From Nitrospira sp. UBA2082 (GTDB lineage Bacteria; Nitrospirota; Nitrospiria; Nitrospirales; Nitrospiraceae), in the NCBI GenBank assembly GCA_002331335.1, contig DCZO01000002.1, positions 1 through 15,386 of the forward strand: a DNA stretch of 15,386 nt. The letters run 5' to 3'. Positions 6,601-13,000 of the stretch are shown in pieces (within the stretch, counting starts at the first letter, position 1; each line of letters begins with the position of its first letter). Both the position numbers and the translations under genes were made by a program. Below the pieces are notes generated by a model, which searched no databases, had not been told where the DNA came from, and was given only the letters and a program-made list of their open reading frames with translations.

Positions 6601-7634
6601 TTGACGAAGAAAAGACCAAGAAGATCCGTAAGCTGTTGCTCGGCAAAGTGGTGGGCCGCGATTTGATGGATCCGGACACCGGCGACGTTATTCTGAAGAA
6701 GAAGGGCAAACTGACGGCGGAGATTCTCAAGCGGCTGCCCGACGACACCGTGCGCCACATTATCCTCAGCGATCCGGACGAGCAGAAGGAGCTCGAGGAC
6801 GTCGAGCGGCGCGCGAAAGAGCAAATCGAAATTCTTCAGACGCTCTATGACGAAAAGGTCGGGCGCTTGAAACGGGGAGATGAATTGCCCCCCGGCGTCA
6901 TCAAGCTGGTCAAAGTCTACATCGCCATGAAACGTAAGATTCAGGTCGGCGACAAGATGGCGGGTCGCCATGGGAACAAAGGTGTCGTGTCGCGAGTGTT
7001 GCCGGAAGAGGATATGCCCTATTTGCCGGATGGAACGCCGGTGGAGATCGTACTGAACCCGCTGGGCGTCCCGTCGCGTATGAACGTGGGACAAATTCTC
7101 GAAACGCATCTCGGTTGGGCCGCCAAAGCCCTGGGCATCCAGGTGGCCAGCCCGGTGTTCGACGGGGCATCGGAAAAAGAAATCAAGGATCTGCTCAAGA
7201 AAGCCAAGCTGCCGCCGAGCGGACAAAGCCAGCTGGTCGATGGCAAAACGGGTGAGCCCTTCGGCAGCCCCGTGACCGTCGGATATATGTACGTGCTCAA
7301 ACTGCACCATTTGGTCGATGACAAGATCCACGCGCGATCCATCGGCCCCTATTCGCTCGTGACGCAGCAGCCTCTGGGTGGCAAGGCTCAGTTCGGAGGC
7401 CAGCGGTTGGGTGAAATGGAGGTGTGGGCATTGCAGGCATACGGCGCCGCCTCGACGCTGCAAGAGTTTCTGACGGTCAAGTCAGACGATGTGCCTGGGC
7501 GGTCGCGCATGTACGAAGCGGTCGTGAAGGGGGAGCCGTTCCTCGAACCGGGATTGCCCGAGTCGTTCAACGTCTTGGTCAAAGAACTGCAAAGTCTGGG
7601 GCTCGACGTCGAGTTGGTCAAGACGCAAGACTAA
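3678..7634 (+). CDS. rpoB: DNA-directed RNA polymerase subunit beta
   Basis: A 1318-residue catalytic subunit (E. coli 1342), forming with RpoC the active-site cleft. The rifampicin pocket (SSQLSQFMDQTNPLAEITHK, about residues 515-534) keeps the Asp, His and Ser positions equal to E. coli D516, H526 and S531 (here 523, 533, 538), so a sensitive genotype is expected. GDKMAGRHGNKGVVS (about 1091-1105) carries conserved active-site lysines. LGGKAQFGGQRLGEMEVWAL (about 1233-1252) is the C-terminal part clamping to beta'. I chose ATG 3678 (MSETTLQEFVERKDF) because GGAGG at 3665-3669 lies 8 nt upstream; the frame extends to GTG 3663, but that would swallow this site. rpoC follows after 46 bp. Confidence 0.98.
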   Translation: MSETTLQEFVERKDFSRIRTNIDIPDLIEIQKRSYEEFLQLEVEPERRKDHGLQAALASVFPIPDYNNTAMLEFSSYTLGTPKYDERECLEQGMTFAVPLKLRVRLVVFDKEDKGPRKKVLDVREQEVYVGELPLMTERGTFIVNGTERVVVSQLHRSPGASFTHDKGRTHASGKVLYSARIIPYRGSWLDFEFDARDILYVRIDRRRKMPTTILLKAFGFSSDDLLKMYYPVEEIRVSKGKMYRKLDAEIHHGLRCSAEVTDKGGKEPLVREGARLTKGLIAKLKAAGVKEIPMLPSELIGRAVLTELVDSKKTKLAEKNQRLTAEIVEAIVESDVEEFKVIYLDMATATPVILDTLEMEKIGSKEEAMVEIYRRLRPGETPSVETARALFDNLFLNAKRYDLSPVGRLKLNKKLGLDLPLEQRTLTAQDIVEVIRYLVNLKMGKGEIDDIDHLGNRRVRSVGELLENQFRLGLVRMERSIKERMNLLDMETVLPHDLINAKPVVAAVKEFFSSSQLSQFMDQTNPLAEITHKRRLSALGPGGLTRERAGFEVRDVHPSHYSRICPIETPEGPNIGLITSLATYARINEFGFIEAPYRKVVKGRVTDTIEYLSAIEGDKYVIAQANSKVDSSGRMVSETVSCRHGGDFVTATPDKIEYMDVSPKQVVSVATALVPFLEHDDANRALMGSNMQRQAVPLLTAEAPLVGTGMEAVVARDSGYVIQARRSGVVESVDATRIVVRGDSKDGRKGKDSGLDVYDLIKFQRSNQNTCITQTPVVRIGQPVKKGQVLGDGPAIDHGELALGKNVLVAFMPWGGYNFEDAILLSEKLVREDAFTSIHIEEFEVEARDTKLGKEDITRDIPNVGEEALRNLDESGIIRIGAEVKPGDILVGKVTPKGETQLTPEEKLLRAIFGEKAGDVKDTSLTVPPGVEGIVVDVKIFSRKGLDKDERSKSIETDDQMKLQRDHHEELRIIDEEKTKKIRKLLLGKVVGRDLMDPDTGDVILKKKGKLTAEILKRLPDDTVRHIILSDPDEQKELEDVERRAKEQIEILQTLYDEKVGRLKRGDELPPGVIKLVKVYIAMKRKIQVGDKMAGRHGNKGVVSRVLPEEDMPYLPDGTPVEIVLNPLGVPSRMNVGQILETHLGWAAKALGIQVASPVFDGASEKEIKDLLKKAKLPPSGQSQLVDGKTGEPFGSPVTVGYMYVLKLHHLVDDKIHARSIGPYSLVTQQPLGGKAQFGGQRLGEMEVWALQAYGAASTLQEFLTVKSDDVPGRSRMYEAVVKGEPFLEPGLPESFNVLVKELQSLGLDVELVKTQD

Positions 7635-7643
7635 CCGCTTGTG

Positions 7644-7662
7644 TGCCGGCTCAAGGCCGGCA
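7644..7662 (+). other. Small hairpin in the rpoB-rpoC gap
   Basis: TGCCGGC (7644-7650) and GCCGGCA (7656-7662) form a perfect 7-bp stem with loop TCAAG. It starts 10 nt after the rpoB stop and ends 4 nt before the strong rpoC ribosome binding site AGGAGG (7667-7672). No T-run follows, so it is not a terminator. It may keep the rpoC ribosome binding site open by folding upstream of it, or be a processing site. Function is inferred. Confidence 0.45.
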
Positions 7663-7680
7663 TCAGAGGAGGTCACTACC

Positions 7681-10600
7681 TTGGAAGGCGTATACACATT
7701 GTTCGAAAAACAGCGGGATTCGGTGTCGTTCGATTCGATGCGCATTCGCATCGCCTCGCCCGAGAAAATCCGGTCCTGGTCCTATGGTGAAGTCAAGAAG
7801 CCGGAAACGATCAACTACCGGTCGTTCAAACCGGAAAAAGACGGGTTGTTTTGCGCCAAGATCTTCGGCCCGATCAAGGACTGGGAATGCAACTGCGGCA
7901 AGTACAAGCGCATGAAACATCGAGGGATCGTTTGCGATAAGTGCGGCGTCGAGGTGATTCAATCGAAAGTGCGCCGGGAGCGCATGGGGCACATCGAACT
8001 GGCTGCTCCGGTAGCGCATATCTGGTTCTTGAAGGGCGTGCCGAGCCGTATCGGGACCTTGCTCGACATGAGCCTGAAGCACCTGGAGAAAATTCTCTAC
8101 TTTGAGAGCTACGTCTGTGTCGATGCCGGCTCAACCGATCTGACGGAAAAAGAATTGGTGTCGGAGGAAAAGTTGCGATCCTTGCAGTCTGAATTCGGAT
8201 CGACGGGCTTCAAGGTGGGCATCGGCGCGGAGGCCATCAGGGAATTGCTGCGGAAGATCGACATTAATTCGTTGTGGGACGAGCTCCAGGCCAAGGCGAA
8301 GGCCTCGACATCGTCCGCCATGAAAAAGAAATATGCCAAGCGGCTCAAAGTGCTCGAGGCATTCCGCAAGTCAGGCAACAAGCCGGAGTGGATGGTCTTA
8401 GACGTCATTCCGGTGCTGCCGCCAGAATTGCGACCGTTGGTTCCCCTCGACGGCGGCCGGTTTGCCACGTCTGATTTGAATGATCTCTACCGGCGTGTGA
8501 TCAATCGGAATAACCGCCTCAAGCGGTTGATGGAGTTGAAAGCTCCCGGCGTCATCATCCGGAACGAAATGCGGATGTTGCAGGAGGCGGTCGATGCATT
8601 GTTTGACAACGGGCGTCGAGGACGCGCAATCCGTGGGCCGAACAAGCGCCCGCTCAAGTCGTTGAGTGACATGCTCAAGGGAAAGCAGGGCCGGTTCCGG
8701 CAGAATCTGCTTGGAAAGCGAGTCGATTACTCAGGCCGTACAGTCATCGTCGTTGGTCCGGAGCTGCGCCTGCACCAGTGCGGGTTGCCCAAGAAGATGG
8801 CCCTCGAACTGTTCAAGCCGTTCATTTTCCATAAGCTCGAAGCACGTGGTGCGGCGACGACGATCAAGAGTGCCAAGCGGCTGGTCGAAAAGGAGCGGCC
8901 TGAAGTGTGGGATGTGCTTGACGAAGTGATTCGCGAGCATCCGGTGTTGCTGAACCGAGCGCCCACTCTTCACCGGCTCGGTATCCAAGCCTTCGATCCC
9001 GTGTTGGTTGAAGGGAAGGCGATCCGGCTGCACCCGCTCGTGTGCGCCGCGTTCAACGCGGACTTCGACGGAGACCAAATGGCGGTCCACGTACCGCTGT
9101 CCGTCGAGGCACAGGTCGAGGCGCGGGTGTTGATGATGTCGATCAACAACATTCTCTCGCCGGCCAACGGCAAACCGATCGCCGTGCCTTCCCAGGACAT
9201 GGTCCTCGGCTGCTATTGGTTGACCAAGGAGCGGTTGGGCGCCAAGGGCGAAGGTAAGGTGTTCGGCTCTCCCGAAGAGGTGCGCATTGCATTCGATGCG
9301 CGCCAAATTGAGGAGCATGCACGCATCAAGGTTCGGATGGCAGGAAACTTGGTGCAGACCACAGTCGGTCGGGTGTTGCTGTCCGAGATTCTGCCGGCAA
9401 GCCTCCCGTTTGCTCACGCGAACAGGTTGATGACCAAGAAAGAGATGACCAAACTGATCGATTCGGTCTATCGGCAGACCGGGCATCGGGACACCGTCGA
9501 GTTTTTGGACAAGATTAAGGATATCGGGTTCACCTACGCCACCAAAGCGGGACTGTCGATCTGCATCGACAACATGCATATCCCGAGCAAGAAGGAAGAT
9601 TTCGTCGGAAAAGCTCAACGGGAAGTGAATGAAATCGAAAAACAATACTCGGAAGGGCTGATCACCAACGGCGAGCGATATAACAAGGTGATCGACATCT
9701 GGGCGCATGTGACCGAGCAGGTCTCCAACGAGATGATGAAGGAGCTGGGCGCCGGAGGCGATCCGGGCAAAGCCGAATCCTTCAACCCCATCTTCATGAT
9801 GGCCGATTCTGGCGCGCGGGGCAGCTCGCAGCAGATTCGGCAGCTGGGCGGCATGCGCGGACTGATGGCCAAGCCGTCAGGAGAAATCATCGAAACCCCG
9901 ATTACGGCCAACTTCCGTGAGGGGCTCACCGTGTTGCAGTACTTTATCTCGACGCACGGAGCCCGCAAAGGTCTGGCCGATACCGCGCTGAAAACGGCGA
10001 ACTCCGGTTATCTGACCCGCCGGCTCGTCGATATTGCGCAGGATGTGATCATCAGCGAGATCGACTGCGGGACGCACGACGGCATCATCGTCAGCGCGCT
10101 GGTTGAAGGCGGAGAGATCATCCAGCCGCTGGAGGATCGCGTGCTGGGCCGCTTGGCCGCGGAAGACATCCGTGACCCTGTGACCGGAGAAATCATTGTG
10201 TCACGGAATGAGGAAATTCACGAAGAGCTGACGAAATCCATCGTCGAGGCCGGAGTTGATCGTGTCAAGATTCGGTCTGTACTGACGTGCCAATCGGCCC
10301 GCGGCGTCTGCCGCGCCTGCTACGGCCGGGATCTTGCGCGAGGTCGTCTGGTAGAGAAAGGCGAGCCCGTGGGCGTCATCGCCGCGCAGTCGATCGGCGA
10401 ACCCGGCACACAGCTCACGATGCGGACGTTCCACATCGGCGGGACGGCCAGCAAAGTGGTCGAGCAAACCGTGCTGGAGGCCAAGCATGCCGGGCGTATC
10501 AAATTCATGAGTTTCGATGCGAAAAAGAACGCGGATGTTCATAACGCCGGCATCGCGGTGAGGAACAAGGAAGGCGAATGGGTCGTGATGAACCGCAACA

Positions 10601-11868
10601 CGAAGATTGCGATCGTCGACGACAGCGGCCGTGAACGCGAAAAGTATCCGGTCGTGTATGGAGCAAAAATCAAGATTAAGGACGGGGATCCCGTAGTGGT
10701 CGGACAGAAGCTGGTCGAGTGGGACCCCTACTCGCTCACCATTCTGACGGAGGTGGGCGGAAAGGTGGCGTTTGGAGACATCGTCGAAGGCGTCACGATG
10801 AAGGAAGAGTTCGACGAAGTGACCGGCTTGTCGCGCAAGGTCATTATCGAACACGCCGGCGCAACGTTGCGTCCGCGCGTGTCGATCAAGGACGAGGCTG
10901 GAAAGACGGCAAAGGTTTCCGGCGGCTCCAACACCGTTGCACGGTATTTGTTGCCGGTGGGGGCGCATATCTTCGTCGAAAAGGGCGCGATGGTTCACCC
11001 TGGCGACGTGTTGGCCAAGATTCCACGCGAGACGACTAAGACAAAGGACATCACCGGAGGTCTTCCGCGCGTGGTTGAGCTGTTTGAGGCGCGGAAACCG
11101 AAGGAGCAGGCTGTGATCACCGAGATCGACGGCGAAGTCTCCTATGGTGGGTTCGTCAAGGGCCAACGCAAGGTACTGGTGGATAACAAACTGGGTGATG
11201 TGAAGGAATACTTCATTCCCAAGGGCAAGCACGTCAATGTGCACGAAGGGGATTGGGTGCGGGCCGGCGAACCGTTGATGGACGGGTCGGCGAATCCGCA
11301 TGACATTCTCGACGTGCTTGGTCCCAACGAGCTGCAAAAATATCTTGTCGATGAAGTGCAGGATGTGTATCGATTGCAGGGTGTCTCGATCAACGATAAG
11401 CACATTGAAATCATCGTGCGGCAAATGCTTAGAAAAGTTCGGATTGAAGATCCGGGTGATACGCAGTTCTTGCCGGGCAGCCAGGTCAGCAAGAGCGCGT
11501 TTGAGGCTGAAAACCAGCGGGTGCTTGAAAAGGGCGGTACGCCTGCCTTGGGCAAGCCCGTTCTGCTCGGTATCACGAAGGCGGCCTTGACGACCGACAG
11601 CTTCATCTCGGCGGCCTCGTTCCAGGAGACCACGCGTGTGTTGACGGAAGCGGCCATCAATGGGCGCGAAGATAATCTGTTGGGGCTCAAGGAAAACGTC
11701 ATCGTGGGCCGATTGATTCCGGCCGGATCTGGCTTTGAGGAGTATCGCGATACGTTCGTGATTAGTGAGAAGCCTGAAGCGGTGGTCGTCGGGGCAGCTC
11801 CAGTGGCGACTGCGGCAGTCGCTTCCGAGGCTCCAGCAGCGGCTGGAGGCGATGGCACGCTGTCATAG
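7681..11868 (+). CDS. rpoC: DNA-directed RNA polymerase subunit beta'
   Basis: A 1395-residue subunit (E. coli 1407). The N-terminal zinc site has Cys70, Cys72, Cys85 and Cys88, the same numbering as in E. coli. The catalytic NADFDGDQM motif, with Asp461, Asp463 and Asp465 binding magnesium, lies at 459-467. The second zinc site is Cys796, Cys870, Cys877, Cys880. The trigger-loop region MRTFHIGGTAS is intact. The last 30 or so residues are an Ala/Val/Pro-rich low-complexity tail. The start is a TTG at 7681, chosen because AGGAGG (7667-7672) lies 8 nt upstream and the zinc-site numbering fits; a TTG at 7639 in frame lacks such a site. The stop TAG is 21 bp before the str-operon promoter. Confidence 0.97.
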   Translation: MEGVYTLFEKQRDSVSFDSMRIRIASPEKIRSWSYGEVKKPETINYRSFKPEKDGLFCAKIFGPIKDWECNCGKYKRMKHRGIVCDKCGVEVIQSKVRRERMGHIELAAPVAHIWFLKGVPSRIGTLLDMSLKHLEKILYFESYVCVDAGSTDLTEKELVSEEKLRSLQSEFGSTGFKVGIGAEAIRELLRKIDINSLWDELQAKAKASTSSAMKKKYAKRLKVLEAFRKSGNKPEWMVLDVIPVLPPELRPLVPLDGGRFATSDLNDLYRRVINRNNRLKRLMELKAPGVIIRNEMRMLQEAVDALFDNGRRGRAIRGPNKRPLKSLSDMLKGKQGRFRQNLLGKRVDYSGRTVIVVGPELRLHQCGLPKKMALELFKPFIFHKLEARGAATTIKSAKRLVEKERPEVWDVLDEVIREHPVLLNRAPTLHRLGIQAFDPVLVEGKAIRLHPLVCAAFNADFDGDQMAVHVPLSVEAQVEARVLMMSINNILSPANGKPIAVPSQDMVLGCYWLTKERLGAKGEGKVFGSPEEVRIAFDARQIEEHARIKVRMAGNLVQTTVGRVLLSEILPASLPFAHANRLMTKKEMTKLIDSVYRQTGHRDTVEFLDKIKDIGFTYATKAGLSICIDNMHIPSKKEDFVGKAQREVNEIEKQYSEGLITNGERYNKVIDIWAHVTEQVSNEMMKELGAGGDPGKAESFNPIFMMADSGARGSSQQIRQLGGMRGLMAKPSGEIIETPITANFREGLTVLQYFISTHGARKGLADTALKTANSGYLTRRLVDIAQDVIISEIDCGTHDGIIVSALVEGGEIIQPLEDRVLGRLAAEDIRDPVTGEIIVSRNEEIHEELTKSIVEAGVDRVKIRSVLTCQSARGVCRACYGRDLARGRLVEKGEPVGVIAAQSIGEPGTQLTMRTFHIGGTASKVVEQTVLEAKHAGRIKFMSFDAKKNADVHNAGIAVRNKEGEWVVMNRNTKIAIVDDSGREREKYPVVYGAKIKIKDGDPVVVGQKLVEWDPYSLTILTEVGGKVAFGDIVEGVTMKEEFDEVTGLSRKVIIEHAGATLRPRVSIKDEAGKTAKVSGGSNTVARYLLPVGAHIFVEKGAMVHPGDVLAKIPRETTKTKDITGGLPRVVELFEARKPKEQAVITEIDGEVSYGGFVKGQRKVLVDNKLGDVKEYFIPKGKHVNVHEGDWVRAGEPLMDGSANPHDILDVLGPNELQKYLVDEVQDVYRLQGVSINDKHIEIIVRQMLRKVRIEDPGDTQFLPGSQVSKSAFEAENQRVLEKGGTPALGKPVLLGITKAALTTDSFISAASFQETTRVLTEAAINGREDNLLGLKENVIVGRLIPAGSGFEEYRDTFVISEKPEAVVVGAAPVATAAVASEAPAAAGGDGTLS

Positions 11869-11889
11869 TCGGAAGAGTAGTGGTTCTAC

Positions 11890-11918
11890 TTGACAGCGAG
11901 AGGCGACATCACTATAAT
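11890..11918 (+). promoter_or_regulatory. Consensus sigma70 promoter of the str operon
   Basis: TTGACA at 11890-11895 and TATAAT at 11913-11918, separated by exactly 17 nt, a perfect match to the housekeeping sigma consensus in both boxes. Transcription would begin near 11925, leaving a leader of about 56 nt before rpsL. The bases just after the -10 box (CCCACG) are G+C-rich, like discriminators of stringently controlled ribosomal promoters. It lies in the rpoC-rpsL gap and would drive rpsL, rpsG, fusA and tuf. Start site and ppGpp control are inferred. Confidence 0.85.
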
Positions 11919-11980
11919 CCCACGTCTTTGCGCAGTGGGCAGGCTGTTGTGTTTGACGTTTTTGGAAAGGTTTGCGTGGA

Positions 11981-12352
11981 ATGCCAACGATCAATCAGCT
12001 GGTCAGGAAAGGCCGAACCCTCGTCAAGGCCAAGACGAAGAGCCCGGCGCTGAAGGCCTGTCCGCAGAAGCGGGGAGTGTGCCTTCGTGTCTATACCACG
12101 ACGCCGAAGAAGCCAAACTCGGCTCTGCGGAAAGTGGCGCGTGTGCGGTTAACGAATGGGATGGAAGTGACGACCTACATTCCCGGTGTCGGACACAATT
12201 TGCAGGAGCATTCTATAGTCCTGGTGCGCGGTGGCCGCGTGAAGGACCTGCCGGGAGTTCGGTATCACTTGGTCCGCGGTGCGCTCGATGCCGTAGGAGT
12301 GGCCGATCGGAAGCAAAGCCGTTCGAAGTATGGAGCCAAACGGCCGAAATAG
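11981..12352 (+). CDS. rpsL: 30S ribosomal protein S12
   Basis: A 123-residue protein of the decoding centre that monitors codon-anticodon pairing. It starts MPTINQLVRKGRTLVKAKTK and carries the highly conserved CPQKRGVCLRVYTTTPKKPN and RGGRVKDLPGVRYH segments. The lysines equivalent to E. coli K43 and K88, whose changes give streptomycin resistance, are both present, so a sensitive genotype is expected. ATG 11981 gives the standard N-terminus; the ribosome binding site is modest (GGAAAGG at 11964-11970, 10 nt away). It is the first gene after the consensus promoter at 11890-11918. rpsG follows after 64 bp. Confidence 0.98.
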   Translation: MPTINQLVRKGRTLVKAKTKSPALKACPQKRGVCLRVYTTTPKKPNSALRKVARVRLTNGMEVTTYIPGVGHNLQEHSIVLVRGGRVKDLPGVRYHLVRGALDAVGVADRKQSRSKYGAKRPK

Positions 12353-12360
12353 GTTCGCGT

Positions 12361-12388
12361 CGCCGTATGTGGGTCTGTGCCCATGGCG
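12361..12388 (+). promoter_or_regulatory. Hairpin in the rpsL-rpsG gap (possible S7 control site)
   Basis: CGCC (12361-12364) pairs with GGCG (12385-12388), then after a 4-nt bulge GTGGG (12369-12373) pairs with CCCAT (12380-12384, one G-U), leaving a 6-nt loop. In E. coli S7 binds the mRNA between rpsL and rpsG to repress distal str genes, so a structured element at this spot fits that role. The rpsG ribosome binding site AGGAG (12408-12412) lies 20 nt downstream. The fold is short and S7 binding is not shown by the sequence. Confidence 0.3.
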
Positions 12389-12416
12389 CATCAACTAGTG
12401 ATTGGGTAGGAGTAAG

Positions 12417-12887
12417 ATGCCTCGTAGTAGATTTTTAGGTCAACGCGAAGTGCTCCCCGACGTACGGTATCGCGACAAGCTTGTCGGGAAGTTCATTAAC
12501 ACGCTGATGTCTGGTGGGAAGAAGAGCACGACCGAGCGGATTTGCTATGGAGCATTTGACGTCATTCAGGAAAAGACCGGCGGCGATCCGTTGAAAGTGT
12601 TCAAGGCCGCCATCGACAATGTAAAGCCGATCGTGGAAGTGAAGTCGCGCCGCGTGGGCGGTGCGTCGTATCAAGTTCCGGTCGAGATCAGGCCGTCGAG
12701 GCGTGTGTCGTTGGCGCTTCGTTGGCTGTCGCAGTCGGCGAGGACGCGCGGCGGAAAGAGCATGAGAGAAAAGCTCGCCGCCGAGTTGCTGGATGCCTCA
12801 AACAATACAGGGGCCGCAGTCAAGAAGCGGGAAGACGTGCATCGGATGGCGGAGGCAAACAAGGCCTTCGCCCATTATCGCTGGTAA
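12417..12887 (+). CDS. rpsG: 30S ribosomal protein S7
   Basis: A 156-residue primary binding protein that nucleates the 30S head on 16S rRNA and lines the E site. It starts MPRSRFLGQREVLPDVRYRD. It contains VGKFINTLMSGGKKSTTERI, the beta-hairpin segment VGGASYQVPVEIRPSRR, and ends AFAHYRW, the usual bacterial C-terminus. ATG 12417 is chosen because AGGAG (12408-12412) lies 4 nt upstream and the PRSR start is conserved; an upstream in-frame extension to 12402 has no support. It sits between rpsL and fusA as in the classic str operon. Confidence 0.98.
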   Translation: MPRSRFLGQREVLPDVRYRDKLVGKFINTLMSGGKKSTTERICYGAFDVIQEKTGGDPLKVFKAAIDNVKPIVEVKSRRVGGASYQVPVEIRPSRRVSLALRWLSQSARTRGGKSMREKLAAELLDASNNTGAAVKKREDVHRMAEANKAFAHYRW

Positions 12888-12894
12888 CGTCGTT

Positions 12895-12990
12895 CTGTGC
12901 TGCCGTTAAGCCGTGCTGCGATTCGCAAACGTAGGCGCCCCTTCATCGCAGCAGCATGATTCGGCTTGACGTGCAGCACAGGTGTTTTTA
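12895..12990 (+). terminator. Long imperfect hairpin plus T-run between rpsG and fusA
   Basis: Left arm 12895-12922 pairs with right arm 12945-12981 in three blocks: CTGTGCTGC with GCAGCACAG (9 bp), CGTTAAGCCG with CGGCTTGACG (10 bp, one G-U), and TGCTGCGAT with ATCGCAGCA (9 bp). A 1-nt bulge (12972) and an 8-nt bulge (12954-12961) lie on the right arm, and a 22-nt loop remains. GTGTTTTT (12982-12989) follows the base. It fills most of the 113-bp gap. It could be a partial terminator setting EF-G and EF-Tu levels relative to S12 and S7, an RNase III site, or a copy of a dispersed palindromic element. Termination efficiency is unknown. Confidence 0.6.
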
Positions 12991-13000
12991 GAGGACTCAC

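Noticed and set aside
5574..7463. A 629-codon open frame on the minus strand opposite rpoB
   Set aside because: It mirrors rpoB codons in a G+C-rich gene, has no recognisable domain, and overlaps strongly conserved RpoB sequence. It is a codon-phase shadow.
10201..11424. A 407-codon minus-strand open frame opposite rpoC
   Set aside because: Same reason: it is antisense to conserved RpoC with no domain or ribosome binding site support.
11876..11890. AGTAG/CTACT hairpin as the rpoC terminator
   Set aside because: It is a 5-bp A/T-rich stem overlapping the -35 box with no T-run, so it is too weak to terminate.
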